A stretch of DNA of 64,000 bases from an uncultured Hyphomicrobiales bacterium (GTDB taxonomy: Bacteria; Pseudomonadota; Alphaproteobacteria; Rhizobiales; Beijerinckiaceae): positions 1 to 64,000 of the forward strand of contig CAIOVE010000052.1 in the NCBI GenBank assembly GCA_903861645.1, written 5' to 3'. Positions 9,951 through 19,379 of the stretch are shown in pieces (positions within the stretch are counted from its first letter, which is position 1; each line of letters starts with the position of its first letter). Position numbers and translations under genes: made by a program. The notes under the pieces are model-generated. The model saw only the letters and a list, made by a program, of their open reading frames with translations, searched no databases and was not told the DNA's origin.

Positions 9951-11231
9951 ATGTTTCCCACGCTGTCGTCGAAGCCCTTCATCCGCGTCTGGCGGCATCG
10001 CGAGTTCCGGCTCTACGAATCCGGCATGTCGCTTTATTCGGTGACAGGCTGGATCCAGCGCGTCGGCGTGGGCTGGCTCGCCTGGGATCTGACTCATTCG
10101 ACCTTCTGGCTGGGCGTCGTCGCCTCGGCCGATCTCGGCCCGATGATCCTGCTGGCGCCCTTCGCCGGCGCCGTGGCGGATCGCGTGGATTCCTGGAAGC
10201 TGTCGCGCGTGTCGCAATTCCTGCTGATGCTGCAAGCCATCGCGCTATGCGGCCTCATGTACACCCGCGCGATGGGCATCTACACGCTGCTCGCCGTGTC
10301 GCTCTACACGGGCCTGCTCTATCCGTTTTCCGGCGCCGCGCGGCAAACGCTGCTGCCGCGCACCGTGCCGCACGCCGAATTCGCCACCGCCATCGCGCTC
10401 GATTCGGCGGCCTTTCAGGCGGCGCGCTTTATTGGACCGGCCATCGCCGCGCTGATCATTCCCGCCTTCGGCGTCATGGCGGCCTTCGCCATCCACGGCC
10501 TCGGCTCCATCGTGTTTCAGACGGCGATCGCCTTCATGCGACTGCCGCCGGAGGAGCCGCGCAAGCGCGCCCATCGCAACATCCTGCGCGACATCGGCGA
10601 AAGCTTTACCTACGTGCGCGGCCACGTAGGCATCGGCTCGGTGTTCTTCCTGATGATCGCCGCCTCGATCATCATTCGCCCGGTGCAGGACATGCTGCCG
10701 GGTTTCGCGGGCGGCGTGTTCGGCGGCGGCGCGCGCGAACTGGCGTGGCTGACGTCGAGCATGGGCGTCGGCGCGATGGTCAGCGCCTCGACCATCGCCA
10801 TGCGCGGCGGCGTTTCCGGCCTGACGCTAAGGGTGTTTCTGGGATTCATCGGCCTGGCGGCGGCGGTGTTCACGCTCGTCGGCACGGATTACCTGCCGCT
10901 CGGCGTGCTGGGCTCGGCGCTGATCGGCTACACGCTCAATTCCATGTCGACCAGCACGCAGGCGCTGGTGCAGACCGCCGTCGACGACGAGATGCGCGGC
11001 CGCGTGATGAGCCTGTATCTACTCATCTTCCGCGGCATGCCCGCCATCGGATCAATCCTCGATGGCTACATCGCCCAGTTGGTCGGTCTGCGCTGGACGT
11101 TCGCCGTCGGCGCGACGATCTGCGCGCTCCTGTGGCTGGCGTCCATGCCGCGCCGCCACGCCATCGCCGAGTCGCTGGAAGGCCCGCGCGCCGGCGGCCC
11201 GCGCGCGCGGTCGCGCGCGTTCGGGCGTTGA
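9951..11231 (+). CDS. MFS transporter (EntS/DUF894-like)
   Basis: 12-TM-like hydrophobic pattern, FRLYESGMSLYSVTGWIQRVGVGWLAWDLTHSTFWLGVVASADLGPMILLAPFAGAVADR. Confidence 0.88.
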   Translation: MFPTLSSKPFIRVWRHREFRLYESGMSLYSVTGWIQRVGVGWLAWDLTHSTFWLGVVASADLGPMILLAPFAGAVADRVDSWKLSRVSQFLLMLQAIALCGLMYTRAMGIYTLLAVSLYTGLLYPFSGAARQTLLPRTVPHAEFATAIALDSAAFQAARFIGPAIAALIIPAFGVMAAFAIHGLGSIVFQTAIAFMRLPPEEPRKRAHRNILRDIGESFTYVRGHVGIGSVFFLMIAASIIIRPVQDMLPGFAGGVFGGGARELAWLTSSMGVGAMVSASTIAMRGGVSGLTLRVFLGFIGLAAAVFTLVGTDYLPLGVLGSALIGYTLNSMSTSTQALVQTAVDDEMRGRVMSLYLLIFRGMPAIGSILDGYIAQLVGLRWTFAVGATICALLWLASMPRRHAIAESLEGPRAGGPRARSRAFGR

Positions 11232-11238
11232 GGCTCGC

Positions 11239-13050
11239 CTAGCCTTCCATCTCCTCGCGCAGCAATTCGAGCTCCAGCCATTCCTCCTCGAGCCGGGCGA
11301 TGCCGGCTTCGGATTCCGCCAGCGTCTTCGTCGCCTTCTGGTAGCCGGCTGGATCGCGCGCGTAGAGCGCGGGATCGGCGAGGATCGCCTGCAACTTGTC
11401 GCGCGCGGCGCGCAGCGTCTCGATCTTGCCGGGGATCGTCTCCAGCGCGTGCTTCTGCTTGAACGACAGCTTGCGCTTCTGTTCGCCGCCCGCGGTCGGC
11501 GCGAGCGCGCGCTGCTTGCGCGAGCCCTCGGCCTTCGCCGACGCCGGCGCGCCGCTGACGCCAAAGCCGCGTTGCGAGACCATGTCGGAATAGCCGCCGG
11601 CGTATTCGCGCCAGACGCCTTCCTCCTCGGCGACGATCACCGATGTGGCGACGCGGTCGAGAAAATCGCGATCATGGCTGACGACGATGACCGTGCCGGG
11701 ATAATCGGCGATCATCTCCTCCAGCAGATCGAGGGTTTCGAGATCGAGATCATTGGTCGGTTCGTCGAGCACCAGCAGGTTCGAGGGCAGCGACAGGGCG
11801 CGCGCCAGCAACAGCCGCGCGCGTTCGCCGCCCGACAGGCGCGACACCGGCGTGCGCGCCTGCTCGGGGCCGAACAGGAAGTCGCGCATGTAGCCGATGA
11901 CGTGCTTCTTCTCGCCGTTGATTTCGACCCAGTCGCCGCCGCCGCCCGTCAGCGTGTCCTTCAGGGTCATGTCGTCCTTGAGCGCGATGCGCTTCTGGTC
12001 GAGGCTCGCCAGTTCGAGATTGGCGCCCAGCCGCACGTGGCCCGAGTCGGGCTCCAGAGCGCCGGTCAGAAGATTGATCAGCGTGGTCTTGCCGGCGCCA
12101 TTGCGCCCGACGATGCCGAGCCGGTCGCCACGCAGCACGCGGATCGAGAAATCATTGACGATGACGCGCGCGCCATAGGCCTTTGTGACCTGATCCGCCT
12201 CGATGACGAGCTTGCCCGAAACCTTGCCCTCGGCGACGGAAATCTTGACGTCGCCGGCGACGCGCCGCGCCTCGCGGAATTCATTGCGCAGGCCACGCAG
12301 GCGCTCCATGCGCCCGACATTGCGCTTGCGCCGCCCGGTGACGCCGTAGCGCACCCAATGCTCCTCGTTGGCGATGCGCCGTTCGAGCTTGTGGTGGTCG
12401 CGCTCTTCCTGCTCCAGCACCTCGTCGCGCCAGGCCTCGAATTCGCCGAAGCCTTTTTCCAGCCGACGCGTCTGGCCGCGGTCGAGCCAGACCGTGGCGC
12501 GCGTCAGATCCTGCAGGAAGCGGCGATCGTGGCTGATGAGCACGACGGCCGAGCGCATGCCGGCGATCTCGCTTTCGAGCCATTCGATGGCGGGCAGGTC
12601 GAGATGGTTGGTCGGCTCGTCGAGCAACAGAACATCCGGCTCGGGCGCCAGCGCGCGCGAAATCGCCGCCCGGCGCGCCTCGCCGCCCGACAGATTGGCG
12701 GGATTCTCGTCGCCGGTCAGGCCAAGTTGTTCGAGCAGATAGCGGGCGCGATAGGGATCGTCGTTGGGGCCAAGGCCATGCTCGACATAGGCGAGCACGG
12801 TGGAAAAGCCGGAAAGGTCCGGCTCCTGCGGCAGGTAACGCACGGTGGCGTCGGGCTGGAAAAAACGCTCGCCCTTGTCGAACTCAAGCTCGCCCGCGGC
12901 GATCTTCAACAGGGTCGACTTGCCCGAGCCGTTGCGGCCGACCAACGCCAGCTTGTCGCCGGGCGACACGGAAATCTCGGCGCCTTCCAGCAGGGGCTTG
13001 CCGCCGATGGTCAGTTCGATGTCGCGCAGGATGAGAAGGGGCGGGGCCAT
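11239..13050 (-). CDS. ABC-F family ATPase (Uup-like)
   Basis: Two ABC domains: LVGRNGSGKSTLLKI / LSGGEARRAAISRAL / LLLDEPTNHLDL and IVGRNGAGKTTLINLL / LSGGERARLLLARAL / LVLDEPTNDLDL. Confidence 0.93.
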   Translation of the reverse strand: MAPPLLILRDIELTIGGKPLLEGAEISVSPGDKLALVGRNGSGKSTLLKIAAGELEFDKGERFFQPDATVRYLPQEPDLSGFSTVLAYVEHGLGPNDDPYRARYLLEQLGLTGDENPANLSGGEARRAAISRALAPEPDVLLLDEPTNHLDLPAIEWLESEIAGMRSAVVLISHDRRFLQDLTRATVWLDRGQTRRLEKGFGEFEAWRDEVLEQEERDHHKLERRIANEEHWVRYGVTGRRKRNVGRMERLRGLRNEFREARRVAGDVKISVAEGKVSGKLVIEADQVTKAYGARVIVNDFSIRVLRGDRLGIVGRNGAGKTTLINLLTGALEPDSGHVRLGANLELASLDQKRIALKDDMTLKDTLTGGGGDWVEINGEKKHVIGYMRDFLFGPEQARTPVSRLSGGERARLLLARALSLPSNLLVLDEPTNDLDLETLDLLEEMIADYPGTVIVVSHDRDFLDRVATSVIVAEEEGVWREYAGGYSDMVSQRGFGVSGAPASAKAEGSRKQRALAPTAGGEQKRKLSFKQKHALETIPGKIETLRAARDKLQAILADPALYARDPAGYQKATKTLAESEAGIARLEEEWLELELLREEMEG

Positions 13051-13202
13051 GGGGTCCAGACGATTGGAGAGGCCGGACCCTTAGCCTGTTTGCGCGCGCG
13101 GCGCGAGGCAAAGCTTTGCTGGTTCATTCGCGTTAGGGCGACGACGCGCGCTCGTCGGGCCCTTGATGGACGGCGGCGGCCCGGATCAATCGAACTTGGC
13201 CG

Positions 13203-13769
13203 TCAATGCTTCACCCACGCCGTTGTTCCGCCGCCCTCCAACGAGGCATGAAGCCGCCAGGCCGACACGTCCGCGAACAGCGATTTCATTCGCCGCGAGT
13301 CCTGGGGCGAGGCGAGATCGAGATTCGCGCAGACGAAAACGCCGCCCGCCGGCAGCAGGGCCGTCAGGGATCGCAGCAGTTCAAGGGTTGGCGCGAAGCC
13401 ATCGAAAAAGGCGAGATCGTAAGTCCCGCCCAGCGTGGGAAGAACCCGTGCGAAATCGCCCAGATGAACCGTGATCCGGTCGGATAAATTCGCATGCGCA
13501 ATATTGCGGCGCGCGATGTCGACATGCTCCGGATCGCCTTCGATGGTATCGACCAGCGCTCCCGGCGCGCCGGATGCGAGGCAGCACGCCGTGTAGCCCA
13601 GCGCCGTCCCGAGTTCGAGAATGCGAGCGGGTTGAAACGTCCGGGAAATCGCCGCGAGGCCGCCGCCGTCCTCGAAGGTGTAAGCGCCGCATCCATGTTC
13701 GCGGCGGTGGACGCGCGTCGCCGCCTGGAGCATCGGGTGGGGATCGCTTGTTTCGCGATTATTGTTCAT
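13203..13769 (-). CDS. O-methyltransferase family (class I SAM-dependent)
   Basis: RILELGTALGYTACCLA, VDTIEGDPEHVDIARRNI, YDLAFFDGFAPTLELL. Confidence 0.8.
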   Translation of the reverse strand: MNNNRETSDPHPMLQAATRVHRREHGCGAYTFEDGGGLAAISRTFQPARILELGTALGYTACCLASGAPGALVDTIEGDPEHVDIARRNIAHANLSDRITVHLGDFARVLPTLGGTYDLAFFDGFAPTLELLRSLTALLPAGGVFVCANLDLASPQDSRRMKSLFADVSAWRLHASLEGGGTTAWVKH

Positions 13770-13811
13770 CTGATTCTGCTCCAGGCGGGTTTCATCGTTT
13801 GGACGCGTCGA

Positions 13812-14294
13812 CTATTTCTCGAAGGCCCCCATCTGGAACAGCGCGCCCAGCCAGTTCTCGATGTGCCAGGTCTTGACGACCTTGCCGTCCTTGAACTGGT
13901 GAATATCGATGGCCATTGTCGAAAAGCGCTTGCCCTTGGAGGGAAAGCCCGCGAAGGGCGCCGCCTGCGTGCCCGACAGGGTCGACCGCACGATCACCTT
14001 TTCGCCCGCGTCGATGATATCTTCGTTGACCACCTTCAAATCGGGAAACATCGCGTGGAAACCGCCCACGTAGGGCTTGAACGCGTCGCGACCGATGGCT
14101 TGCCCCTCGTTGGGAGGAATGTCCTCCCAGTCAGGCGCGAGGATTCCGTCCAGCAGGTCTGGCTTGTTCTGTCCGAACGCCTCGTAAAACTGCTTGATCG
14201 ATTGAGCGTTGCCTGCCGTGGCCGCGGTGGGAAGGGAAGCCATCAGAATGAGGGCGCCGGCAGCCGCGCCCTTCAGGAAAGTTTGGCTATTCAT
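13812..14294 (-). CDS. Secreted SnoaL-like / ester cyclase family protein
   Basis: MNSQTFLKGAAAGALILMASLPTAATA signal; IKQFYEAFGQNKPDLLDGILAPDWEDIP...GRDAFKPYVGGFHAMFPDLKV. Confidence 0.85.
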   Translation of the reverse strand: MNSQTFLKGAAAGALILMASLPTAATAGNAQSIKQFYEAFGQNKPDLLDGILAPDWEDIPPNEGQAIGRDAFKPYVGGFHAMFPDLKVVNEDIIDAGEKVIVRSTLSGTQAAPFAGFPSKGKRFSTMAIDIHQFKDGKVVKTWHIENWLGALFQMGAFEK

Positions 14295-14349
14295 ATTCGT
14301 TCCTCTCGCATCGCCGCCAAGCCTAGCGGCCTTTCCCTGATCGTTGATC

Positions 14350-14378
14350 CCGGATAATTTGAAAAATAAATTATCCGG
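14350..14378. promoter_or_regulatory. Inverted repeat CCGGATAATTT-N7-AAATTATCCGG, putative operator
   Basis: Perfect 11-bp arms read directly; lies between the divergent SnoaL-like and LysR genes, ending 9 bp before the LysR ATG. Confidence 0.7.
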
Positions 14379-14387
14379 ATTTTGACA

Positions 14388-15311
14388 ATGCAAAAATTGA
14401 ATAATGGATGGCTGGACCTCGCGACCTTGCGCGTGCTGCGCTCGTTGTTCGAGACGCGGAACACGACCCGGACAGCCGAGCAACTCAACATCAGCCAGCC
14501 AGCGGTCAGTCGGGCGCTGGCGAAGCTGCGCGACGCCCTCGGCGACGCGATCATGGTCAAAGGCCCCGGCGGGATGGTGCCAACCGACCGGGCGCTGGAG
14601 ATCCGCGCGCGCCTGGACGTGGCGATCGCCAGCCTCGACGAGCTTCTGGTGCGCCCTGTTTTCGACCCGGGAATCGCCACGCGCGCATTCCGGATGACCA
14701 CCACGGATTATGGGGCCCTCGCGGTATTGCCGCGTTTGACGCGCATGTTGGCGGACGTCGCGCCGGGGATATCGATCGAAATTCTGCCCTTCTCCCCGGA
14801 TGCATTCCGCCAGCTTGGGGAAGGGCAAACCGACTTCGTTCTGTACAGCGACGACGAGGTTCCCTTGCCGCTAAGGTCGCGCAAGCTGTATCGCGAAGGC
14901 TATGCGAGTCTGGCGCGGCGGGATCATCCCGCGCTCGCGAAGCCCATGGACCTTGAATCGTTCCTGGCCTGGCCCCATGCCCTGGTCACCGTAATGGGCG
15001 GCCGCAAGGGCGTCGTGGACGACGCGCTCGCCGCCCTTGGACGACAGCGCGTGATTGCCCTGTGGCTTCCCTATTTCGCGACCGCGGCGAGCGTGATCGC
15101 GCATACGGACATGATCCTGACCGTTCCCGCACGGGCGGCCGACGAATTGTCGCGCGCCGGCGCGCTCGGTCGATTTGAACCGCCGCTGGCGATCGAGGGG
15201 TTCGATTATCGGCTGTTATGGCACGATCGAAGTCATGCGGACCCTGGGCACAAGTGGTTGCGGGACGTGATCGCCGACGTCTCTTCCGGCGCGCCGACGC
15301 CGCGATTGTAG
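14388..15311 (+). CDS. LysR-family transcriptional regulator
   Basis: LRVLRSLFETRNTTRTAEQLNISQPAVSRALAKLRDALGDAIMV HTH. Confidence 0.93.
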   Translation: MQKLNNGWLDLATLRVLRSLFETRNTTRTAEQLNISQPAVSRALAKLRDALGDAIMVKGPGGMVPTDRALEIRARLDVAIASLDELLVRPVFDPGIATRAFRMTTTDYGALAVLPRLTRMLADVAPGISIEILPFSPDAFRQLGEGQTDFVLYSDDEVPLPLRSRKLYREGYASLARRDHPALAKPMDLESFLAWPHALVTVMGGRKGVVDDALAALGRQRVIALWLPYFATAASVIAHTDMILTVPARAADELSRAGALGRFEPPLAIEGFDYRLLWHDRSHADPGHKWLRDVIADVSSGAPTPRL

Positions 15312-15495
15312 CCCTGGACGGCTAGGGCTTCCCGAAATGCGCGATCCCCCGTGGCGGCTTCCAGTCCGGACGCTCGCGCGTTGTTCAACGCGACCAAGCG
15401 CATGAGATTTCAGCGTGCCCCATGAACCCTTGGCGGGCATCTTCCCGTGCTATAGGCGTCGGACCGTGACCCGACCGGATGCGAGAGAGCCCGCC

Positions 15496-16503
15496 ATGAC
15501 CACCCTGCCCGCGCGGATGCGCGAAATCTTCTTCGACGGCGCCGGCGGCCCGGAGGTCGTCAAGCTGCGCGAGGCCGACACGCCGCGCCCGCGCCCCGGC
15601 AAGGTTCTCGTGCAAGTCGTCGCCGCGGGCGTCAATCGCCCCGATTGCGCGCAGCGCACGGGCTCCTATCCGCCGCCGCCCGGCGAGACCGCCATTCCCG
15701 GTCTTGAAATCGCCGGCCGCGTCGTGGCGCTTGGCGAGGGCGTGACCTCGCCCGCCATCGGCGACGAGGTCTGCGCGCTGGTCGGCTCGGGCGGCTACGC
15801 GGAATATTGCGAGGCGGACGCCGCGCTCTGCTTGCCGAAGCCGCGCGCGCTGAGCTTCATCGAAGCCGCCGGCATACCGGAGACGTTCTTCACGGTTTAC
15901 GACAACGTCTTCACCCGCGGCGCGCTGAAGCCGGGCGAATCCTTCCTCGTGCATGGCGGTTCGAGCGGCATCGGCTCCACCGCCATCCAGCTCGCCAGGC
16001 ATTTCGGCGCGACCGTGTTCGCGACGGCGGGCTCGGATGAAAAATGCGATTTCTGCAAATCGATCGGCGCCGACCACGCCATCAACTATCGCGATGGCGA
16101 TTTCGTCGAGGCGATCAGGACCATCACGCAAAAGCGTGGCGTCGACGTCATTCTCGACATGGTCGGCGGGCCCTACATCGCCAAGAACATTTCCATTCTG
16201 GCGACGGACGGGCGCCTTGTGCAGATCGCCTTCCTGCAGGGTCATGTCGCGGAGAAGGTGAACTGGACGCCGGTGCTGACGCGTCGGCTGACGCTCACCG
16301 GTTCGACACTACGTCCGCGCACGGTGGCGCAAAAGGCGATCATCGCCGGACAATTGCGCGAGAAGGTCTGGCCGCTGCTGGAGGCGGGCGACGTGAAGCC
16401 GATCGTTCACGCCACGTTTCCGCTCGCCGAGGCGCGCGCCGCCCATGAACTGATGGAAACGTCGGCGCATCTCGGCAAGATCGTGCTGACCATCGACGGC
16501 TGA
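15496..16503 (+). CDS. NAD(P)H-quinone oxidoreductase (zinc-type alcohol dehydrogenase-like, PIG3 type)
   Basis: VNRPDCAQRTGSYPPPPGETAIPGLEIAGRV; FLVHGGSSGIGSTAIQLARHFGATVFATAGS. Confidence 0.92.
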   Translation: MTTLPARMREIFFDGAGGPEVVKLREADTPRPRPGKVLVQVVAAGVNRPDCAQRTGSYPPPPGETAIPGLEIAGRVVALGEGVTSPAIGDEVCALVGSGGYAEYCEADAALCLPKPRALSFIEAAGIPETFFTVYDNVFTRGALKPGESFLVHGGSSGIGSTAIQLARHFGATVFATAGSDEKCDFCKSIGADHAINYRDGDFVEAIRTITQKRGVDVILDMVGGPYIAKNISILATDGRLVQIAFLQGHVAEKVNWTPVLTRRLTLTGSTLRPRTVAQKAIIAGQLREKVWPLLEAGDVKPIVHATFPLAEARAAHELMETSAHLGKIVLTIDG

Positions 16504-16523
16504 TCCGTCGACGGTCAAACAGG

Positions 16524-17099
16524 TCAGTCCTTGGCGCGCTCGACGTAGGAGCCGTCTTCCGTCTGGACGACGATGCGCGTGCCGACCTGAATGTGTGGCG
16601 GCACCATGACGCGCGCGCCATTCGACATGATCGCGGGCTTGAACGAGGACGAGGCGGTCTGGCCCTTCATCGCCGGCTCGGTCTCCATGACCTCCAGCGT
16701 GATGCGAGGCGGCAGCTGGATGGACACGGCGACGCCGTTGAACATGCTCAGCATGACCTTCATGCCTTCCTGCAAATAAACCTTCTGGTCGCCGAGCACG
16801 TCGTCGGTGACCATCACCTGATCGAAGGTCGCTTCGTTCATGAAGTGGTTGCCGTCCCCGTCCGAGTAGAGGTAGCTGAAGTTGCTGTCCTCGACGAAGG
16901 CGCGCTCGACCTGCTCGGTGGTCTTGTAGCGGACCTGCGTCTTCACGCCGTCCGAAATGCGACGCATGTCGATGGTCGTGGTCGGCGTGCCCTTGCCGGG
17001 ATGGAAGCTTTCGGCCGACAGAACGGCGTAGAGCTGGCCATCCTCGTGCTCGACGATGTTGCCCTTGCGAATGGAGCTGGCGATAACCTTCACGATCAT
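16524..17099 (-). CDS. efp: Elongation factor P
   Basis: [26 protein letters not shown]...[21 protein letters not shown] (modifiable PGKG lysine), C-terminal [19 protein letters not shown]. Confidence 0.97.
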   Translation of the reverse strand: MIVKVIASSIRKGNIVEHEDGQLYAVLSAESFHPGKGTPTTTIDMRRISDGVKTQVRYKTTEQVERAFVEDSNFSYLYSDGDGNHFMNEATFDQVMVTDDVLGDQKVYLQEGMKVMLSMFNGVAVSIQLPPRITLEVMETEPAMKGQTASSSFKPAIMSNGARVMVPPHIQVGTRIVVQTEDGSYVERAKD

Positions 17100-17206
17100 T
17101 TCCCCGGTTGATGGCGGGCCCGGCGCGCCCTATTCAGGGCGAACACAAGCGGCCCGCGAGAATTTCCGCGCGCGAACTGCCGCCCGTATCGCAAAGCCGG
17201 ACAAGA

Positions 17207-18286
17207 ATGACAACTGGTTCCTCGGAGAATGCCGGCGCGGCGGCCTCGCCCTGGTGGCGGCGGCGCGTCCACGAGGACCGGCGGCCGGCCCTGCTGGCCC
17301 GGGCGCGGATGATGGCCGCGTGGCGGGCGGGCTTCGCCGACCGCGATTACATCGAGGTCGAGACCGCCGTCTTGCAGGTCTCGCCCGGCAACGAGGCTGA
17401 AATCGCCGGGTTCGGGACCGATCTTGTCGGACCCGACGGGTCGACGACCCGGCTTTACCTGCATTCCTCGCCGGAATTCGCCTGCAAGAAGCTGCTGGCG
17501 GCGGGGGAAGAGCGGATATTCACCTTCGCCCGCGTGTTCCGCAACGGCGAGCGCGGGGCCCTGCACCACCCCGAATTCACCATGCTGGAATGGTACCGGG
17601 CCGGCGCCGACTATCTGGACCTCGTCGCCGATTGCGGCTGGCTCGTAGCCGAGGCCGCCCGCGCGGCTGGAGCGACACGCCTGCGCTTCCGCGACCGCGA
17701 GGCCGACCCCTTCGCCCCGGCCGAAGTCATGACCGTGCGCGAGGCTTTCCGCCGTCACGCCAGTGTCGACCTTTACGAAAGCCTGGGGCCCGATGGCGCG
17801 CCGGACGCCGCCGCCCTTCGCGCCGCGGCCGCCCACGCCGGCTTCGCCACGGCGCCCGACGACTCATGGACGGACGTTTTCAGCAAGCTGCTGGTGGCGC
17901 GGGTCGAGCCCCATCTGGGCCTTGGCCGACCCACGGCGCTGATCGAATATCCCGCCTGCGAGGCGGCGCTGGCGCGGCCCTGCACGCACGACGCGCGCGT
18001 CGCCGAGCGATTCGAGTACTACGCCTGCGGGGTGGAGCTCGCAAACGCCTTTGGCGAGTTGACCGACCCGGTCGAGCAACGCCGACGTTTCATCGTGGAG
18101 ATGGACGAACGCGAGCGTCTGCATGGCGAGCGCTATCCAATCGACGAGGATTTCCTCGCCGCGCTGGCCGAGATGCCGCCGGCGAGCGGCATCGCGCTTG
18201 GCGTCGACCGGCTGGTCATGCTGGCGACCGGCGCGCCGCGCATCGATCAGGTCATGTGGACCCCCGTTGTGGACCCCTCCGCGTGA
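17207..18286 (+). CDS. epmA: EF-P lysine aminoacylase (GenX/PoxA/YjeA)
   Basis: Class II aaRS core: IEVETAVLQVSPGNEAE, LYLHSSPEFACKKLLAAGEERIFTFARVFRNGERGALHHPEFTMLEWYRA, GIALGVDRLVML. Confidence 0.95.
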   Translation: MTTGSSENAGAAASPWWRRRVHEDRRPALLARARMMAAWRAGFADRDYIEVETAVLQVSPGNEAEIAGFGTDLVGPDGSTTRLYLHSSPEFACKKLLAAGEERIFTFARVFRNGERGALHHPEFTMLEWYRAGADYLDLVADCGWLVAEAARAAGATRLRFRDREADPFAPAEVMTVREAFRRHASVDLYESLGPDGAPDAAALRAAAAHAGFATAPDDSWTDVFSKLLVARVEPHLGLGRPTALIEYPACEAALARPCTHDARVAERFEYYACGVELANAFGELTDPVEQRRRFIVEMDERERLHGERYPIDEDFLAALAEMPPASGIALGVDRLVMLATGAPRIDQVMWTPVVDPSA

Positions 18287-19350
18287 ACGGGCCGCGCCCG
18301 CTCACCACGCCCGGCGATCTCGTCGCCGCCGGCCTGCTCGCCGAGGACGCGCGGGCGGCCGTCAAGCGGGTCGCCGAGCGTTACGCCATCGCCGTGACGC
18401 CCGATATCGCCGCCCTGATCGACCCCGCGGATCCCGCCGACCCCATCGCGCGGCAATTCCTGCCCGACGTCCGCGAGCTCGAGGCGGGGCCGGGCGAACG
18501 CGCCGATCCCATCGGCGACGAAGCCCATTCGCCCGTGGAGGGAATCGTTCACCGGTATCCCGACCGGGTGCTGTTGAAACCGCTGCATGTCTGCCCGGTC
18601 TATTGCCGCTTCTGCTTCCGGCGCGAGGTCGTCGGCCCCGACGGCGCGGGCGTCCTGTCGGCGGGCGCGATGGCGCGCGCGCTCGACTATATCCGGGCGG
18701 ACGCCAACATCTGGGAGGTGATCCTCACCGGCGGCGATCCCCTCGCGCTTTCACCCCGGCGGCTGGGCGACATCGCCGAGGCGCTCAGCGCCATTCCGCA
18801 CGTCAAAGTCCTGCGCGTTCACACGCGCGTGCCCGCCGTCGATCCCGGTCGGGTGACCGGGGAACTCGTCGCCGCGCTCAAGCGCTTTGGCCGCGCCGTT
18901 TACGTGGCGCTGCACGCCAACCATCCACGCGAACTGACGCCGGCGGCGCGCGCGGCCTGCGCCCGCCTCATCGACGCTGGCGTGCCCATGGTCAGCCAGA
19001 GCGTGCTGCTGCGCGGCGTAAACGACGACGTCGACACGCTGGCCGCGCTGATGCGCGCCTTCGTCGAAACCCGGATCAAGCCCTACTACCTGCATCACGC
19101 CGATCTCGCGCCAGGCACGGCGCATTTGCGGGTCGGCATCGAGGAAGGCCGGGCGCTGGCGCGCGCGCTGCTGGGCCGCGTCTCCGGCCTGTGCCAGCCG
19201 GCCTATGTGCTCGACATTCCCGGCGGCCATGGAAAATCCCCGATCGGGCCTGAATATCTGACCCGCGACGCGTCGGGGCGCGCCCTCGTCGAGGATTTTC
19301 GCGGGCGCGCGCATGTTTATCCGCCCGACGATCGCGACGGGGTAGAGTAG
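18283..19350 (+). CDS. epmB: EF-P beta-lysylation protein EpmB (lysine 2,3-aminomutase-like radical SAM)
   Basis: Radical SAM CPVYCRFCFRREVVG; ILTGGDPLALSPRRL; GTGA overlap with epmA stop. Confidence 0.94.
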   Translation: MNGPRPLTTPGDLVAAGLLAEDARAAVKRVAERYAIAVTPDIAALIDPADPADPIARQFLPDVRELEAGPGERADPIGDEAHSPVEGIVHRYPDRVLLKPLHVCPVYCRFCFRREVVGPDGAGVLSAGAMARALDYIRADANIWEVILTGGDPLALSPRRLGDIAEALSAIPHVKVLRVHTRVPAVDPGRVTGELVAALKRFGRAVYVALHANHPRELTPAARAACARLIDAGVPMVSQSVLLRGVNDDVDTLAALMRAFVETRIKPYYLHHADLAPGTAHLRVGIEEGRALARALLGRVSGLCQPAYVLDIPGGHGKSPIGPEYLTRDASGRALVEDFRGRAHVYPPDDRDGVE

Positions 19351-19379
19351 TCTCGAGCGAATCATCCGGAGTCCGGGGC

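Noticed and set aside
11062-13251. 729-aa plus-strand ORF
   Set aside because: Shadow of the ABC-F gene on the minus strand; His/Arg/Gly-rich composition.
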